In this document: positions 6,186 through 13,296 of the stretch, piece by piece
How positions within the stretch are numbered: the first letter of the stretch is position 1
Layout: every line of letters starts with the position of its first letter
Assembly: GCA_017502425.1 (NCBI GenBank)
Contig: JAFVVB010000139.1
Coordinates: 1 to 23,378 of the forward strand
DNA from: Ruminococcus sp.
GTDB taxonomy: Bacteria > Bacillota > Clostridia > Oscillospirales > Acutalibacteraceae
Direction of reading: 5' to 3'
Length of the DNA stretch: 23,378 nucleotides
Notes under the pieces: generated by a model
Database searches by the model: none
The model's input: the letters and a program-made list of their open reading frames with translations, nothing else
What the model was told of the DNA's origin: nothing
Translations under genes and position numbers: made by a program

Positions 6186-8297
6186 TTATTTTAAAGTAGA
6201 GTTATCGTACTTGTTCTTTCTGAAAATAAAGTAGAGAAGAACAGCGAGAGTGATGAATGCGATCACAGTCCATACTGTGAATGTGCCTGCTGAAATGAGC
6301 ATACCTACATTATAAACTATGAGTGAAATAGCGTATGCAAAAGCAGTCATATAACCAATAGTGAAGAATGTCCACTTTGCGTTGTTCATCTCTCGTCTGA
6401 TAGCACCCATAGCCGCAAAGCAAGGAGCACAGAGAAGGTTGAAGATAAGGAACGACATACCTGAAAGCTGAGAACCGCCGAAAATTAAATCACCAATATC
6501 AGCATTGCCTGACATTGATGTCAAAGCACCGGCAACTTCTTCTTTTGCCATAAATCCGAGTATTGTAGCTACTGCGCTTTGCCAGTTACCAAAACCAAGT
6601 GGTACAAATAAATATGCTATAAACCCGCCGATGAATTCAAGAATAGAAGTATCGCTGCTTTCTACGCTGATATAGTGAAAACCACCATCAAACGAAAGTG
6701 ACATAAGTATCCAGATAACTATGCTAGCGAGCAGTATCACGGTACCGGCACGTTTGATGAATGACCAACCACGTTCCCATGTTGTGCGTAGCACATTTAT
6801 TATCGGTGGCATATGATACGATGGTAATTCCATAACAAATGGTGCAGGGTCACCTGAGAAAATTTTAGTTTTCTTGAGCATAATTCCTGTGATAATTACT
6901 GCCGAAATACCGATAAAATACGAGAGTGTAGCAACCCACGCTGATCCGCCGAAAAGTATTGAAGCAATCAAAGCGACTATTGGCATTTTAGCGCCACAAG
7001 GGATAAATCCGGTTGTCATAATAGTCATTTTTCTGTCACGATCCTGCTCGATAGTACGTGAAGCCATAATACCCGGTACACCGCATCCTGATGCTACAAG
7101 CATAGGTATAAAGCTCTTACCGGAAAGACCGAATTTTCGCAATACTCTATCCATAATAAAAGCAACTCGTGACATATATCCTACGCCCTCAAGTATGGAC
7201 AGTAGGAAAAATAGTATAAACATCTGTGGCACAAATCCAAGTACTGCTCCAACACCACCGATTATACCATCAGCGACGAGGGAGATTAGCCACTGTGCAC
7301 AGCCGACATTTTCTAAAAACGCAGTAACTGACGGGATAATCCACTCGCCAAAAAGGGTATCATTCATAAAATCAACAGTCCATGCACCTATTGTTCCGAT
7401 AGAAAGAGTGTATACTCCCCACATGATAAGCGCAAATATAGGAAGCGCAAGAATACGGTTAGTGAGGACTTTGTCGATTTTTTCTGACGGCGTCAGCTTT
7501 TTATCAGATTTTCTGATATAGGCCGTTTTCATCAGCTTTTCGATGTAGTCGTATCGTTCGTTTGTGATGATTGCTTCAGCATCATCATCGAAATGTTCCT
7601 CAACATGGACGATATCTTTTTCGATATGTTCAACAATCTCTTTATTAAGATTAAGCTGTTCTAATACCTTTTTATCACGTTCGAAGAGTTTAACTGCATA
7701 GAAACGCTGGCGGTCATCGTCCATACCATGAACACACGCTTCTTCAATATGAGCGAGTGCATGTTCTACTTCACCTGAGAACATATGCTGAGGGATATTT
7801 CTGCCTTTTTGTGCCTCTTTGATAGCTACTTGTGCCGCATCATCAATACTGTCACCTTTAAGAGCAGAGATAGGAACAACTTTACACTTCAATCTTTTTG
7901 ATAGATCTTCTATATCTATCTCGTCTCCATTTTTCTCTACCACATCCATCATATTGATAGCAACTACAACTGGAATACCAAGTTCCATGAACTGTGTGGT
8001 GAGGTAGAGGTTTCTCTCGAGATTAGTGCCGTCAACAACATCTAAAATAACATCAGGATTTTTGTTTAACAGATATTCTCGTGCCACTACTTCTTCCAAA
8101 GTATACGGAGAGAGGGAGTAGATACCCGGAAGGTCTGTGATAGTGACATTGTTGTCCTTTTTGTATTTGCCTTCTTTTTTCTCAACAGTAACACCCGGCC
8201 AGTTACCAACATACTGGTTTGAACCTGTAAGTGCATTAAATAGCGTTGTTTTACCGCTGTTAGGGTTGCCCGCAAGAGCGATAGTGATATTTTTCAT
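6186..8297 (-). CDS. feoB: Ferrous iron transport protein B
   Basis: A 703-residue Fe(II) transporter. The N-terminal G domain has the P-loop GNPNSGKTT (residues 10-18), DLPG (55-58, G3) and NMMD (115-118, G4). A helical regulatory domain (about 170-270) follows, and then the membrane part with two Gate repeats, including GCGVPGIMASRT and FIPCGAKMP. The start at 8297 is preferred over an in-frame codon 48 bases upstream because GGAGG lies just before it and MKNITIALAGN is the normal FeoB beginning. It is second in a feoA-feoB-small Cys-rich protein operon. An operator-like repeat (8313-8328) and a weak terminator-like hairpin (8337-8361) lie between feoA and feoB, suggesting added control. 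Length and motifs are complete. Confidence 0.97.
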   Translation of the reverse strand: MKNITIALAGNPNSGKTTLFNALTGSNQYVGNWPGVTVEKKEGKYKKDNNVTITDLPGIYSLSPYTLEEVVAREYLLNKNPDVILDVVDGTNLERNLYLTTQFMELGIPVVVAINMMDVVEKNGDEIDIEDLSKRLKCKVVPISALKGDSIDDAAQVAIKEAQKGRNIPQHMFSGEVEHALAHIEEACVHGMDDDRQRFYAVKLFERDKKVLEQLNLNKEIVEHIEKDIVHVEEHFDDDAEAIITNERYDYIEKLMKTAYIRKSDKKLTPSEKIDKVLTNRILALPIFALIMWGVYTLSIGTIGAWTVDFMNDTLFGEWIIPSVTAFLENVGCAQWLISLVADGIIGGVGAVLGFVPQMFILFFLLSILEGVGYMSRVAFIMDRVLRKFGLSGKSFIPMLVASGCGVPGIMASRTIEQDRDRKMTIMTTGFIPCGAKMPIVALIASILFGGSAWVATLSYFIGISAVIITGIMLKKTKIFSGDPAPFVMELPSYHMPPIINVLRTTWERGWSFIKRAGTVILLASIVIWILMSLSFDGGFHYISVESSDTSILEFIGGFIAYLFVPLGFGNWQSAVATILGFMAKEEVAGALTSMSGNADIGDLIFGGSQLSGMSFLIFNLLCAPCFAAMGAIRREMNNAKWTFFTIGYMTAFAYAISLIVYNVGMLISAGTFTVWTVIAFITLAVLLYFIFRKNKYDNSTLK

Positions 8298-8312
8298 TTC
8301 TTCCTCCAACGT

Positions 8313-8328
8313 GTTAGCTGAAGCTAAC
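8313..8328. promoter_or_regulatory. Metal-repressor operator, site A
   Basis: GTTAGC-TGAA-GCTAAC is a perfect inverted repeat with a 4-base centre in the feoA-feoB gap, six bases upstream of the feoB ribosome binding site. It has the same half-sites and spacing as the three sites upstream of feoA. Confidence 0.7.
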
Positions 8329-8336
8329 TGATATTC

Positions 8337-8361
8337 AAAAAACATAGGGGACTGCGCCCCT
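8337..8361 (-). terminator. Weak attenuator-like hairpin between feoA and feoB
   Basis: On the minus strand AGGGG (8361-8357) and CCCCT (8350-8346) pair around a CGCAGT loop and are followed by ATGTTTTTT. The 5-bp GC stem with an interrupted T-tract could partly terminate transcription after feoA, lowering feoB relative to feoA. It could also act as a processing or stability element. Confidence 0.4.
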
Positions 8362-8366
8362 TTTTC

Positions 8367-8588
8367 TTATTTTACTTCAATCATTTCAGCGTCAGCTTTT
8401 CTTAAGGAAAGCTGGTAGCCTCGTACTTTTACCTCGAGCGGATCGCCAAATGGCGCTACTTTACATACATCAATTTTAACACCCTTAGTGATACCCATAT
8501 CCATGATTCGACGTTTAATAGCTCCCTGTCCGTTTAACTTAATGACAGTTGTACTTTCGCCGACTTTAATATCTTTGAGAGTTTTCAT
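8367..8588 (-). CDS. feoA: Ferrous iron transport protein A
   Basis: A 73-residue cytoplasmic protein with the FeoA SH3-like fold, of usual length. Family features are LKDIKVGESTTVIKL at the start, RRIMDMGITKG in the middle and a C-terminal strand GYQLSLRKADAEMIEV. It supports Fe(II) uptake by FeoB, probably by contacting it at the membrane. AGGAG lies upstream of the ATG. It is the first gene of the feo operon, with its promoter at 8679-8707 and two operator-like repeats in the leader (8616-8635, 8652-8669). There are 69 bases between its stop and feoB. Confidence 0.95.
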   Translation of the reverse strand: MKTLKDIKVGESTTVIKLNGQGAIKRRIMDMGITKGVKIDVCKVAPFGDPLEVKVRGYQLSLRKADAEMIEVK

Positions 8589-8615
8589 ATTTATAATCTC
8601 CTATCTTTTTGAGAG

Positions 8616-8635
8616 CAGTTAGCAAGGGCTAACTG
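8616..8635. promoter_or_regulatory. Metal-repressor operator, site B
   Basis: CAGTTAGC-AAGG-GCTAACTG is a perfect 20-base inverted repeat between the predicted feoA transcription start and its ribosome binding site. It is the most symmetrical of the four sites. Confidence 0.75.
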
Positions 8636-8651
8636 TTGTATCTAAAAAATA

Positions 8652-8669
8652 GGTTAGTCAATGCTAACC
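8652..8669. promoter_or_regulatory. Metal-repressor operator, site C
   Basis: GGTTAGT-CAAT-GCTAACC is an inverted repeat with one mismatch, immediately downstream of the predicted feoA start of transcription (near 8672, minus strand). A bound repressor here would block RNA polymerase. Confidence 0.75.
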
Positions 8670-8678
8670 GTTAAATAT

Positions 8679-8707
8679 AGAATACATAAATTTACAGCAT
8701 TTGTCAA
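8679..8707 (-). promoter_or_regulatory. Promoter of the feo operon
   Basis: On the minus strand TTGACA (8707-8702), a 17-base spacer and TATTCT (8684-8679) match the sigma-A consensus well. Operator sites B and C lie at and just after the predicted start. Confidence 0.8.
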
Positions 8708-8752
8708 TGTTTTTGCGGGCTTTTAGAATGATTTTGTGTACTTTTTAAAGTG

Positions 8753-8768
8753 GTTACCTTATGCTAAC
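8753..8768. promoter_or_regulatory. Metal-repressor operator, site D
   Basis: GTTACC-TTAT-GCTAAC has one perfect and one degenerate half-site with the same 4-base spacing. It lies 45 bases upstream of the feo -35 box and 121 bases before the divergent NusG domain II gene. It may serve the divergent operon or be an upstream auxiliary site. The remainder of 8769-8889 is AT-rich with no confident promoter. Confidence 0.5.
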
Positions 8769-8889
8769 TATCAAAATTGTTAAAAACTCACAATCTGTCT
8801 CGTTTATATCGTATCAATAAATATAACTGGTATTTTAGTAATGCTTATGATACTATATTAATAGATTTTATGATTGCAGGTAAGAATGT

Positions 8890-9279
8890 ATGAAAAATAA
8901 AGGGAGAAAGTATTTCTCGGCGTTTGATGTTATTATCATATTTATAGTGATTTTAGCATCGACTTTTTCGCTGGTTTCCCAATTTAATATAAATGAGAAT
9001 GATCTGTTATGCGTAATCAGGGTAGAGGGTGAAGTCTATAAAACAGTACCGCTTTCTGAAGTTAATGAAGTAGAAATAATTGAGGTCAGCGGCAATGTAC
9101 CTCTAAGCGTTATTGTATCTGAAAAAGAAGTCTATGTAGAATCTTCCTGTCCTGATAAACTGTGTGAGCATAGCGGAAAAATAAGTAAAGCACACCAGTC
9201 TATCGTGTGCCTTCCTGCTAAGGTATCAGTCACGCTTGAAAGTGATAAGGATTCTGATATAGATGTGGTAGTGGGGTGA
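8890..9279 (+). CDS. NusG domain II-containing membrane-anchored protein
   Basis: A 129-residue protein with a single N-terminal membrane anchor (about residues 12-30) and an extracytoplasmic beta-rich NusG_II domain. The domain carries the family's Cys/His set: Cys87, Cys92, His94, His102 and Cys107 in CPDKLCEHSGKIS and HQSIVCLP. It is unrelated in function to the transcription factor NusG. In Firmicutes the domain commonly occurs beside Gx-family membrane proteins and flavin-transfer genes linked to membrane redox chemistry. Here the Gx-family gene starts four bases after its stop, so the two form an operon. The ribosome binding site is weak (an AGG about 10 bases upstream). The Cys/His cluster may bind metal or be redox-active, which is an inference. 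Confidence 0.85.
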   Translation: MKNKGRKYFSAFDVIIIFIVILASTFSLVSQFNINENDLLCVIRVEGEVYKTVPLSEVNEVEIIEVSGNVPLSVIVSEKEVYVESSCPDKLCEHSGKISKAHQSIVCLPAKVSVTLESDKDSDIDVVVG

Positions 9280-9283
9280 TGAT

Positions 9284-9793
9284 ATGAAAAAGATAAATAC
9301 TATTGATATCACCCGCACAGCAATGGTAAGTGCAGTTGCACTTGTTCTTTCGTATATCGAGATGATGTTGCCTGATATGCCATTTGTACTTCCGGGTATG
9401 AAACTGGGGTTATCGAATGTAGCTACTATGTTCGCTCTTACTGCCTTGAGTTTTCCGTCTGCTCTCGTTGTGTGTTTGACAAAAGCGTTGTTTGTTTTGC
9501 TTATGCGTGGGTTTACAGCTTTTCTGATGAGTTTGAGTGGCGGAATACTTAGCCTATTAGTAATGTATTTGTTGATGAGATTCAAAAAACTCGGATTTGT
9601 ATCAATAGGAGTCGGTGGAGCATTTTTTCATAATCTGGGACAGATTTTAGTTGCTTTTGTTTTTACTGACTCTTCTGTGTTTGCTTATTTTTCAGTGCTG
9701 GGTTTTTCGTCAATTTTTACCGGAATGGTTACAGCGCTTGCTGTTTACATTTTACTCCCGAAAGTGCTTGCTTTAGGGATTTATAGGGATTGA
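9284..9793 (+). CDS. Gx transporter family membrane protein
   Basis: A 169-residue membrane protein with five or so hydrophobic segments, matching the Gx transporter family often labelled heptaprenyl diphosphate synthase component I. Typical stretches are the start TRTAMVSAVALVLSYIE, the loop PGMKLGLSNVATMFAL and GGAFFHNLGQILVAF. Relatives include EetB of extracellular electron transfer loci, though no flavin transferase or NADH dehydrogenase gene is adjacent here. The start is translationally coupled, with GGGGTGATG overlapping the end of the previous gene as the ribosome binding site. Function is uncertain: a quinone- or flavin-related membrane component is most likely, while the prenyl-synthase name is probably misleading. 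Confidence 0.85.
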   Translation: MKKINTIDITRTAMVSAVALVLSYIEMMLPDMPFVLPGMKLGLSNVATMFALTALSFPSALVVCLTKALFVLLMRGFTAFLMSLSGGILSLLVMYLLMRFKKLGFVSIGVGGAFFHNLGQILVAFVFTDSSVFAYFSVLGFSSIFTGMVTALAVYILLPKVLALGIYRD

Positions 9794-9886
9794 TGAAGAT
9801 GTTAATATTCACTGTGAGAATTTAGTGTTACATCTATTTTCATAATAGCAATTAAAGGTTAAAAATTTGTTACTAATATTTTAGTT

Positions 9887-9915
9887 TTGTCACTTGAATA
9901 GCCCCTATATATTGT
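9887..9915 (+). promoter_or_regulatory. Promoter of the short NrdD-like gene
   Basis: TTGTCA (9887-9892), a 17-base spacer and TATTGT (9910-9915). An overlapping alternative is TTGAAT with TAAGAT, 18 bases apart. Either leaves a leader of roughly 60-70 bases. Confidence 0.5.
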
Positions 9916-9989
9916 GGTAAGATTTACTCAGTCACCTAAATAATGTGTTTTAAAAGAATTATAATTTCTATATTTGAGGGGTTTTTAAT

Positions 9990-10283
9990 ATGAAAATTAA
10001 CGTAATCGGAGGAACACTCCCACAGCAGGAAATCGATATCTACGTAGCTAACTTAAAGGAAGCTAATCCTGACAAATACATCAAAACTATCGATTTTACA
10101 CTCGACGGTGAGTATATTGATGTTAAGTATACTTACGATAATATTCCTTTTGAGCGCATCAGACGTATTACCGGATATTTGGTCGGTACTGTTGATCGTT
10201 TCAATAACGGTAAGCGTGCGGAAGTTGAGGATAGAGTTACTCATTCTCTTGCTTGTGATTGTGCACTGGAAGAAATCGCTTGA
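9990..10283 (+). CDS. Short NrdD-like protein (anaerobic ribonucleotide reductase C-terminal-like)
   Basis: A 97-residue protein starting at ATG 9990 with GAGGGG eight bases upstream. The N-terminal half is a small alpha/beta region (MKINVIGGTLPQQEIDIYV). The second half, RRITGYLVGTVDRFNNGKRA then EDRVTH (residues 58-85), resembles the C-terminal segment of class III reductase NrdD, and such stand-alone proteins are usually annotated as anaerobic ribonucleoside-triphosphate reductase. It lacks the catalytic barrel and glycyl-radical region, so it cannot itself be a reductase. The last residues include a CDC pair (Cys89, Cys91) that could bind metal. It is monocistronic, with its own promoter and terminator. 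The real role is unknown. Confidence 0.8.
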   Translation: MKINVIGGTLPQQEIDIYVANLKEANPDKYIKTIDFTLDGEYIDVKYTYDNIPFERIRRITGYLVGTVDRFNNGKRAEVEDRVTHSLACDCALEEIA

Positions 10284-10297
10284 TTTTATGCTAATTG

Positions 10298-10335
10298 TGA
10301 AGGTCAGGACGTTTGAACTGACCTTCATTTATTTT
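10298..10335 (+). terminator. Intrinsic terminator after the NrdD-like gene
   Basis: GAAGGTCAG (10299-10307) and CTGACCTTC (10318-10326) form a perfect 9-bp stem, followed by ATTTATTTT. Confidence 0.85.
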
Positions 10336-10360
10336 CATATGCAAATTGTGTCAAAATGTG

Positions 10361-10388
10361 TTGACATCTTTTTAGTATGTGGTATAAT
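10361..10388 (+). promoter_or_regulatory. Promoter of the SAM riboswitch-metK transcript
   Basis: Perfect TTGACA (10361-10366) and TATAAT (10383-10388) with a 16-base spacer. Transcription would start near 10395, just before the riboswitch. Confidence 0.88.
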
Positions 10389-10411
10389 CAACGATGGTAA
10401 AAATAATATTG

Positions 10412-10505
10412 CTTATCAAGAGTGACTGAGGGACAGGCCCTGTGACGTCCGGCAACCTGCTTTTTAGTAAGGTGCTAAATCCTGCGGTAAAGCCGAGAGA
10501 TGAGA
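10412..10505 (+). promoter_or_regulatory. SAM-I (S-box) riboswitch
   Basis: The conserved S-box core is visible: CTTATCAAGAG opening the P1 helix, GACTGAGGGAC, then GACGTCCGGCAACCTGC, the P3/P4 part with AAGGTGCTAAATCCTGC, and GAGAGATGAG closing P1. The aptamer binds S-adenosylmethionine. High SAM should favour the terminator at 10513-10540 and switch off metK, the SAM synthase, closing a feedback loop. Position between a consensus promoter and metK fits fully. Confidence 0.97.
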
Positions 10506-10512
10506 TCTTCTG

Positions 10513-10540
10513 ACCGCCGGATTACCGAGCGGTTTTTTTA
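10513..10540 (+). terminator. Riboswitch expression-platform terminator
   Basis: ACCGC (10513-10517) pairs with GCGGT (10529-10533), with an inner CGG/CCG helix, one bulged A and an ATTA loop, followed by seven T. It is the OFF-state terminator of the SAM-I switch. Confidence 0.88.
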
Positions 10541-10618
10541 TTTTTATTTTGTAGTGAAAACTACTCTGTATTGGTATTGTTTATTCTATAATAGAAAAAT
10601 ACGAAAGGAAATGATTAT

Positions 10619-11800
10619 ATGTCAAAGCGTTTATTTACATCTGAATCAGTAACACATGGACATCCTGATAAATTATGCGACAGAGTCAGTGATGCTATCC
10701 TTGATGCGATTTTAGCACAGGATAAAAATGCTCACATTGCGTGTGAAACAACTGCAACCACCGGTATCGTTCACGTTATGGGCGAGATTACAACATCAGC
10801 TGATGTTGATTTTGAGAGTATTATCAGAAAAGTAGTATGCGAAACCGGCTACGATAACGACGAGTGTGATTTTAATGGTAATACATGTGTAGTAGATGTT
10901 GCTATTGATAAACAGTCTGCTGATATTGCTATGGGTGTTAATAACTCATACGAGCTCAAAGACGGCGAAATACACGAAGATAACCAGATTGGCGCTGGTG
11001 ATCAGGGTATGATGTTTGGTTATGCTTGTGACGAGACTGCTGAACTTATGCCACTTCCTGTTTCTTTAGCTCATAAACTTTCTTATAAACTCAAACAGGT
11101 TAGAGAAGACGGTACACTCTCATACCTTCGCCCTGATGGAAAATCTCAGGTGACTGTTGAGTATGATGACGATAAAGTAGTAAGAGTTGATACAGTAGTA
11201 GTATCTACTCAGCACGATGACGATGTTACACTCGAGCAGATCAGAAAAGATATTTTAGAGTATGTTATTAAACCTATCGTACCTGCTAACCTTCTAGATG
11301 AAAACACAAAGTACTATATTAACCCTACCGGCAGATTTGTTATTGGTGGTCCTGTTGGCGATTCAGGACTTACAGGACGTAAAATCATCGTTGATACATA
11401 TGGTGGATATTCACGTCACGGTGGCGGTGCGTTCTCGGGTAAGGACCCTACTAAGGTTGATCGCTCAGCTGCTTATTTTGCACGATATATTGCGAAAAAT
11501 ATCGTAGCTGCTAAACTTGCTAAAAAATGCGAGGTTCAGCTTGCTTATGCTATCGGTGTGGCAGCTCCTGTGTCTATCATGGTTGAAACATTTGGTACAT
11601 CGAATTATTCCGACGAAACGTTAGCTGATGCTGTTAAGAAAGTGTTTGATTGCCGTCCTTCTGCTATTATCAGAGAACTTAAGCTGACAGAAACTAAGTA
11701 CTATGATTTAGCGGCCTACGGTCATATGGGCCGTGAAGAGTTAGGTGTGCGTTGGGAAGATACTGATAAAGTCGATGCACTTTTAGAAGCTTTGAAATAA
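10619..11800 (+). CDS. metK: S-adenosylmethionine synthase
   Basis: A 393-residue cytosolic enzyme that makes SAM from methionine and ATP. Family motifs are intact: SVTHGHPDKLCD at the N terminus (ATP/Mg site), the GAGDQG loop followed by MMFGYA, and GGYSRHGGGAFSGKDPTKVD for phosphate and K+ binding. Length is normal for bacterial MetK. The ATG at 10619 follows GAAAGGAA. The gene lies 78 bases after a SAM-I riboswitch terminator and ends at its own strong terminator, so it is a single-gene transcription unit under SAM feedback. Confidence 0.98.
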   Translation: MSKRLFTSESVTHGHPDKLCDRVSDAILDAILAQDKNAHIACETTATTGIVHVMGEITTSADVDFESIIRKVVCETGYDNDECDFNGNTCVVDVAIDKQSADIAMGVNNSYELKDGEIHEDNQIGAGDQGMMFGYACDETAELMPLPVSLAHKLSYKLKQVREDGTLSYLRPDGKSQVTVEYDDDKVVRVDTVVVSTQHDDDVTLEQIRKDILEYVIKPIVPANLLDENTKYYINPTGRFVIGGPVGDSGLTGRKIIVDTYGGYSRHGGGAFSGKDPTKVDRSAAYFARYIAKNIVAAKLAKKCEVQLAYAIGVAAPVSIMVETFGTSNYSDETLADAVKKVFDCRPSAIIRELKLTETKYYDLAAYGHMGREELGVRWEDTDKVDALLEALK

Positions 11801-11814
11801 TTATAGATTTACTT

Positions 11815-11850
11815 AAACGGAGAGGATTACCTCTCCGTTTTATTTTTTTT
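11815..11850 (+). terminator. Terminator of metK
   Basis: AAACGGAGAGG (11815-11825) and CCTCTCCGTTT (11830-11840) form a perfect 11-bp stem with an ATTA loop and a long T-rich tail. Confidence 0.93.
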
Positions 11851-11936
11851 ATCCTGAAACCAAATGGGGAAATGAAACGTGTTATATATAGAAAGATGTT
11901 ACACTTTCACTTATTTCATAGAAAGGAATGTTTTAT

Positions 11937-12821
11937 ATGAAAAAACTATTCAGCATTATTTTAGTATTAATTATGCTTGCTTCACTATGTGTGATAAACG
12001 CAGGCGCAATACCTTCACCGCATTTCTACGGTGACGTTAACTGTGACAGAAGCATTGATGTTTTGGATGCAACTTACCTTCAACGCAGTTTAGTAAAGGA
12101 GCTTGAGCTTAGCGCTTTAGCTCAGATTCTGGCAGACGTTGACAATGATAAAGAAATTACAGTTTTAGACGCTACTATGATTCAGCAACGTGAAGCGAAG
12201 ATAATAAGAGACTTTAATCATGATGATTATGGTGTATATACATATATTGATTATAGAAATCTCACAGCAAATTTTGATTATCTGAACGCTATGGTTGGTG
12301 TTCCTGTAACTTTTAAAACTGCTGCATACTGTGATGTCGGTAATCCTCTTACTTACAAGTACGAGGTGTATACTACATTAAGCGAAGAACCTATCTTTGT
12401 TTCAGAACTCAGTGAAAACCCTGAGTTTACTTACACATTCGAAAATCCTGGTTACTATATCATAAACTCCACAGTATATAATATTTTTGGTGAGTGGCAG
12501 ATGATTGATATGTCTTATTATGTTAACGAAAACACCGATGATGGAAGTCTTAGAATCAGTGCGGTGAATCAGAATCAGATGTACCTGAATGCCCACGAGG
12601 TTATTACTATTACAGCTGATGCGTATGGTGGTCAAGGTCCGTATGAATATAAATTTGAACTCGATAAATATCATAACGTTCAGGATTTTTCCGAGAAAAA
12701 CACATTCAAAATCGGCACATTACCACTCGGAGAATACAGCGTGAAAGTTACAGTCAGAGACGCAAACGGCGATGAGGCTACGTCATCATACTGGTTTGAG
12801 GTTGATGAACCTATGTGCTGA
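11937..12821 (+). CDS. Secreted protein with N-terminal type I dockerin and two PKD-like domains
   Basis: This is a 294-residue protein. The signal peptide is residues 1-24 (MKKLFSIILV..., cleavage after INAGA). A type I dockerin follows directly, with two Ca-binding loops. Loop 1 is D33-x-N35-x-D37-x-S39-x-D41-x-x-D44, in GDVNCDRSIDVLDA. Loop 2 is D67-x-D69-x-D71-x-E73-x-T75-x-x-D78. Two beta-sandwich stretches follow (about 100-195 and 200-294); the second (GGQGPYEYKFEL, YSVKVTVRDANGD) looks like the PKD/Y_Y_Y type repeats of Ruminococcus surface proteins. No catalytic domain or sortase signal is seen. It probably docks onto a cohesin-bearing scaffold at the cell surface. The start at 11937 is chosen over ATG 11928 because AAAGGA (11922-11927) is better spaced. 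A dockerin at the N terminus is less common than at the C terminus. Confidence 0.88.
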   Translation: MKKLFSIILVLIMLASLCVINAGAIPSPHFYGDVNCDRSIDVLDATYLQRSLVKELELSALAQILADVDNDKEITVLDATMIQQREAKIIRDFNHDDYGVYTYIDYRNLTANFDYLNAMVGVPVTFKTAAYCDVGNPLTYKYEVYTTLSEEPIFVSELSENPEFTYTFENPGYYIINSTVYNIFGEWQMIDMSYYVNENTDDGSLRISAVNQNQMYLNAHEVITITADAYGGQGPYEYKFELDKYHNVQDFSEKNTFKIGTLPLGEYSVKVTVRDANGDEATSSYWFEVDEPMC

Positions 12822-12870
12822 TTAGCATTAATAACTGAGTCTATTAAAACAATTATTTTAGTATAAACGA

Positions 12871-12901
12871 AAAGCACCGAAGTTTAATACTTCAGTGCTT
12901 T
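12871..12901. terminator. Bidirectional terminator between dockerin gene and mazF
   Basis: AAAGCAC-C-GAAG (12871-12882) pairs with CTTC-A-GTGCTTT (12890-12901) with one C/A mismatch and a 7-base loop. T-rich tails occur on both sides, serving the convergent dockerin and mazF genes. Confidence 0.8.
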
Positions 12902-12954
12902 AATTCTTTAATAGAACTATAATTATATTATGACGGCTACCTATGTAACCTTAT

Positions 12955-13296
12955 TTACAGTCCGAATGATACTGAAATAGCGTTGTTTATTTCTTTCATA
13001 GAATTTTCGGAAACTGTGCCCATTTTTTCTTTGAGCCTTTTTTTATCAATAGTGCGTACCTGTTCAAGTAGCACCACGCTGTCTTTGGAAAGACCACTCG
13101 TCTGAGCTCCTATGGCGATGTGCGTCGGAAGCTTTGCCTTGGTTTGCTGACTTGTGATAGCTGCTGCTATCACGGTAGGGGAAAAGCGGTTTCCAACGTC
13201 ATTCTGCACTATAAGCACAGGACGTATACCACCTTGCTCTGAACCGATTACAGGACTTAAATCCGCGTAGAAAATATCTCCTCGCTTAATGTTCAA
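12955..13296 (-). CDS. mazF: MazF/NdoA-type mRNA endoribonuclease toxin
   Basis: A 113-residue PemK/MazF-fold protein. Family features are KRGDIFYADLSPVIGSEQGG, RPVLIVQNDVGN and PTVIAAAIT in the N-terminal half, followed by LSKDSVVLLEQVRTIDK. Closest in style is NdoA (EndoA) of Bacillus, which cuts single-stranded RNA at short U-rich sites. It starts with TTG at 13296, ten bases after GGAG. No MazE-like antitoxin gene precedes it: the upstream 102 bases carry no ORF with a ribosome binding site, and the next gene is an exporter. In many Firmicutes the antitoxin lies directly upstream. It may be an orphan, or neutralised in trans. All residues expected for a folded toxin appear present, but activity is unproven. 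Confidence 0.92.
   Translation of the reverse strand: MNIKRGDIFYADLSPVIGSEQGGIRPVLIVQNDVGNRFSPTVIAAAITSQQTKAKLPTHIAIGAQTSGLSKDSVVLLEQVRTIDKKRLKEKMGTVSENSMKEINNAISVSFGL

Noticed and set aside
5904..6194. 96-codon plus-strand frame over the end of the feo operon
   Set aside because: It runs through a terminator hairpin and is the antisense shadow of the Cys-rich FeoB-associated gene at 5990-6166.
6874..7521. 215-codon plus-strand frame
   Set aside because: It lies fully inside feoB on the other strand and has no ribosome binding site or family features.
10564..10592. TATAAT (10587-10592) between the SAM riboswitch terminator and metK as a second promoter
   Set aside because: No acceptable -35 box lies 16-18 bases upstream, and it would bypass the riboswitch. 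A chance -10 box in AT-rich DNA is more likely.
1617..11876. 15-base identity CAAATGGGGAAATGA near 1617 and near 11862
   Set aside because: One shared 15-mer is about what chance gives in AT-rich DNA of this length. The flanks do not match and no att-like context is present at 11862.
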